Source: an uncultured Variovorax sp.
Lineage (GTDB): Bacteria > Pseudomonadota > Gammaproteobacteria > Burkholderiales > Burkholderiaceae
Length of the DNA stretch: 23,553 bases
NCBI GenBank assembly: GCA_946478645.1
Contig: CAMLCW010000031.1
Location: 1-23,553, forward strand
Direction: 5' to 3'
Within the stretch, counting starts at the first letter, position 1; every line of letters begins with the position of its first letter. Under the pieces are notes generated by a model, which was given only the letters and a program-made list of their open reading frames with translations, searched no databases and was not told the origin of the DNA. Both the position numbers and the translations under genes were made by a program. Shown here one piece after another: positions 23,346 through 23,553 of this stretch.

Positions 23346-23442
23346 ACGCTTCCCCTACTGCCCTTGAGGCGTCGATTCAAAAAAAGTCCCACCCACCGGG
23401 CAGGGGTTCATGTCAGTTGCCGATGAAACTGGAGGTGGCGTT
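23346..23442 (-). promoter_or_regulatory. motA leader region, promoter not identified
   Basis: The 97 bases between the motA start and the large inverted-repeat element should hold the promoter of the mot-che operon unless transcription enters from further right. A run of seven T (minus strand, 23385-23379) preceded by a weak GC-rich dyad could instead be the terminator of an upstream gene. I looked for a sigma-28 pattern (TAAA, 15 bases, GCCGATAA) on the minus strand and did not find one. Confidence 0.3.
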
Positions 23443-23547
23443 GCTCCCTCCCCCGCTGGGGGAGGGTTGGGGTGGGGGCCAGCGGCGCTAAACCTGCGAG
23501 CGCCGTGGCTGCCCCCATCCCAGCCTTCCCCCGGAGGGGGAAGGAGC
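23443..23547. repeat. Large nested inverted-repeat element, about 105 bases
   Basis: The element is symmetric at several levels. The outer arms are GCTCC 23443-23447 and GGAGC 23543-23547. A left hairpin has 9-bp arms CCCTCCCCC 23446-23454 and GGGGGAGGG 23458-23466. A right hairpin has 9-bp arms CCTTCCCCC 23524-23532 and GGGGGAAGG 23536-23544. The middle stem joins 23467-23479 to 23511-23523 imperfectly and CGGCGCT 23483-23489 to AGCGCCG 23499-23505 perfectly. No reading frame is supported. It differs in sequence from the repeat at the left end. It looks like a dispersed, REP/BIME- or MITE-like element; copy number needs a genome search. Confidence 0.65.
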
Positions 23548-23553
23548 CTGGCG

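Noticed and set aside
23419..23426. GCCGATGA on the plus strand as a sigma-28 minus-10 element
   Set aside because: It points away from motA and has no TAAA element at the right distance.
1..23553. CRISPR array, tRNA, rRNA, phage or insertion sequence genes
   Set aside because: No regular direct repeats with spacers, no tRNA-like or rRNA-like sequence, and no transposase, integrase or phage protein was recognised.

Overview
The window is GC-rich DNA, densely packed with genes, from a motile betaproteobacterium. It is most likely a member of the Comamonadaceae, with Variovorax or a close relative as the best guess. This rests on gene content (CheZ together with CheD, an E. coli-like MotA/MotB, an FlhB-FlhA-FlhF-FlhG-FliA string) and on hairpin-rich repeats at both window ends that resemble dispersed elements I associate with this family. 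No database search was possible, so the genus is an inference.

Layout. Bases 1-119 hold a hairpin-rich repeat. On the plus strand follow ugpQ (glycerophosphodiester phosphodiesterase), a large MscS-type mechanosensitive channel, and a tightly overlapped flagellar operon flhB-flhA-flhF-flhG-fliA (3469-10639). This operon encodes the export gate, the SRP-like GTPase and MinD-like pair that sets flagellar number and place, and sigma-28. A three-gene non-motility block then lies between the two motility operons: a Kef-type K+/H+ antiporter (minus), a LysR regulator (minus), and a divergent quinone oxidoreductase-like dehydrogenase (plus). From about 14.57 kb to the right end the minus strand carries a second motility operon, transcribed right to left: motA-motB-cheA-(HDOD gene)-cheR-cheD-cheB-cheY-cheZ. 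The final 208 bases hold the motA leader and a second, different, nested inverted-repeat element. No gene-free stretch exceeds 300 bases.

How the genes work together. MotA/MotB form the stator that drives rotation. CheA phosphorylates CheY (motor switch) and CheB (methylesterase); CheR and CheD adjust receptors; CheZ dephosphorylates CheY-P. FlhA/FlhB form the core of the type III export gate, FlhF/FlhG control assembly, and FliA drives late genes. No cheW or receptor gene is present; the slot between cheA and cheR is filled by an HDOD protein with a degenerate EAL-like domain.

Most of the window is recognisable. The points most worth a second look are an FlhG that keeps its FlhF-activating motif but has lost the nucleotide-binding Walker A lysines, an FlhF nearly twice the usual length with an unrecognised C-terminal region, the HDOD/EAL-like protein in the cheW position, and the two structured repeats at the ends.
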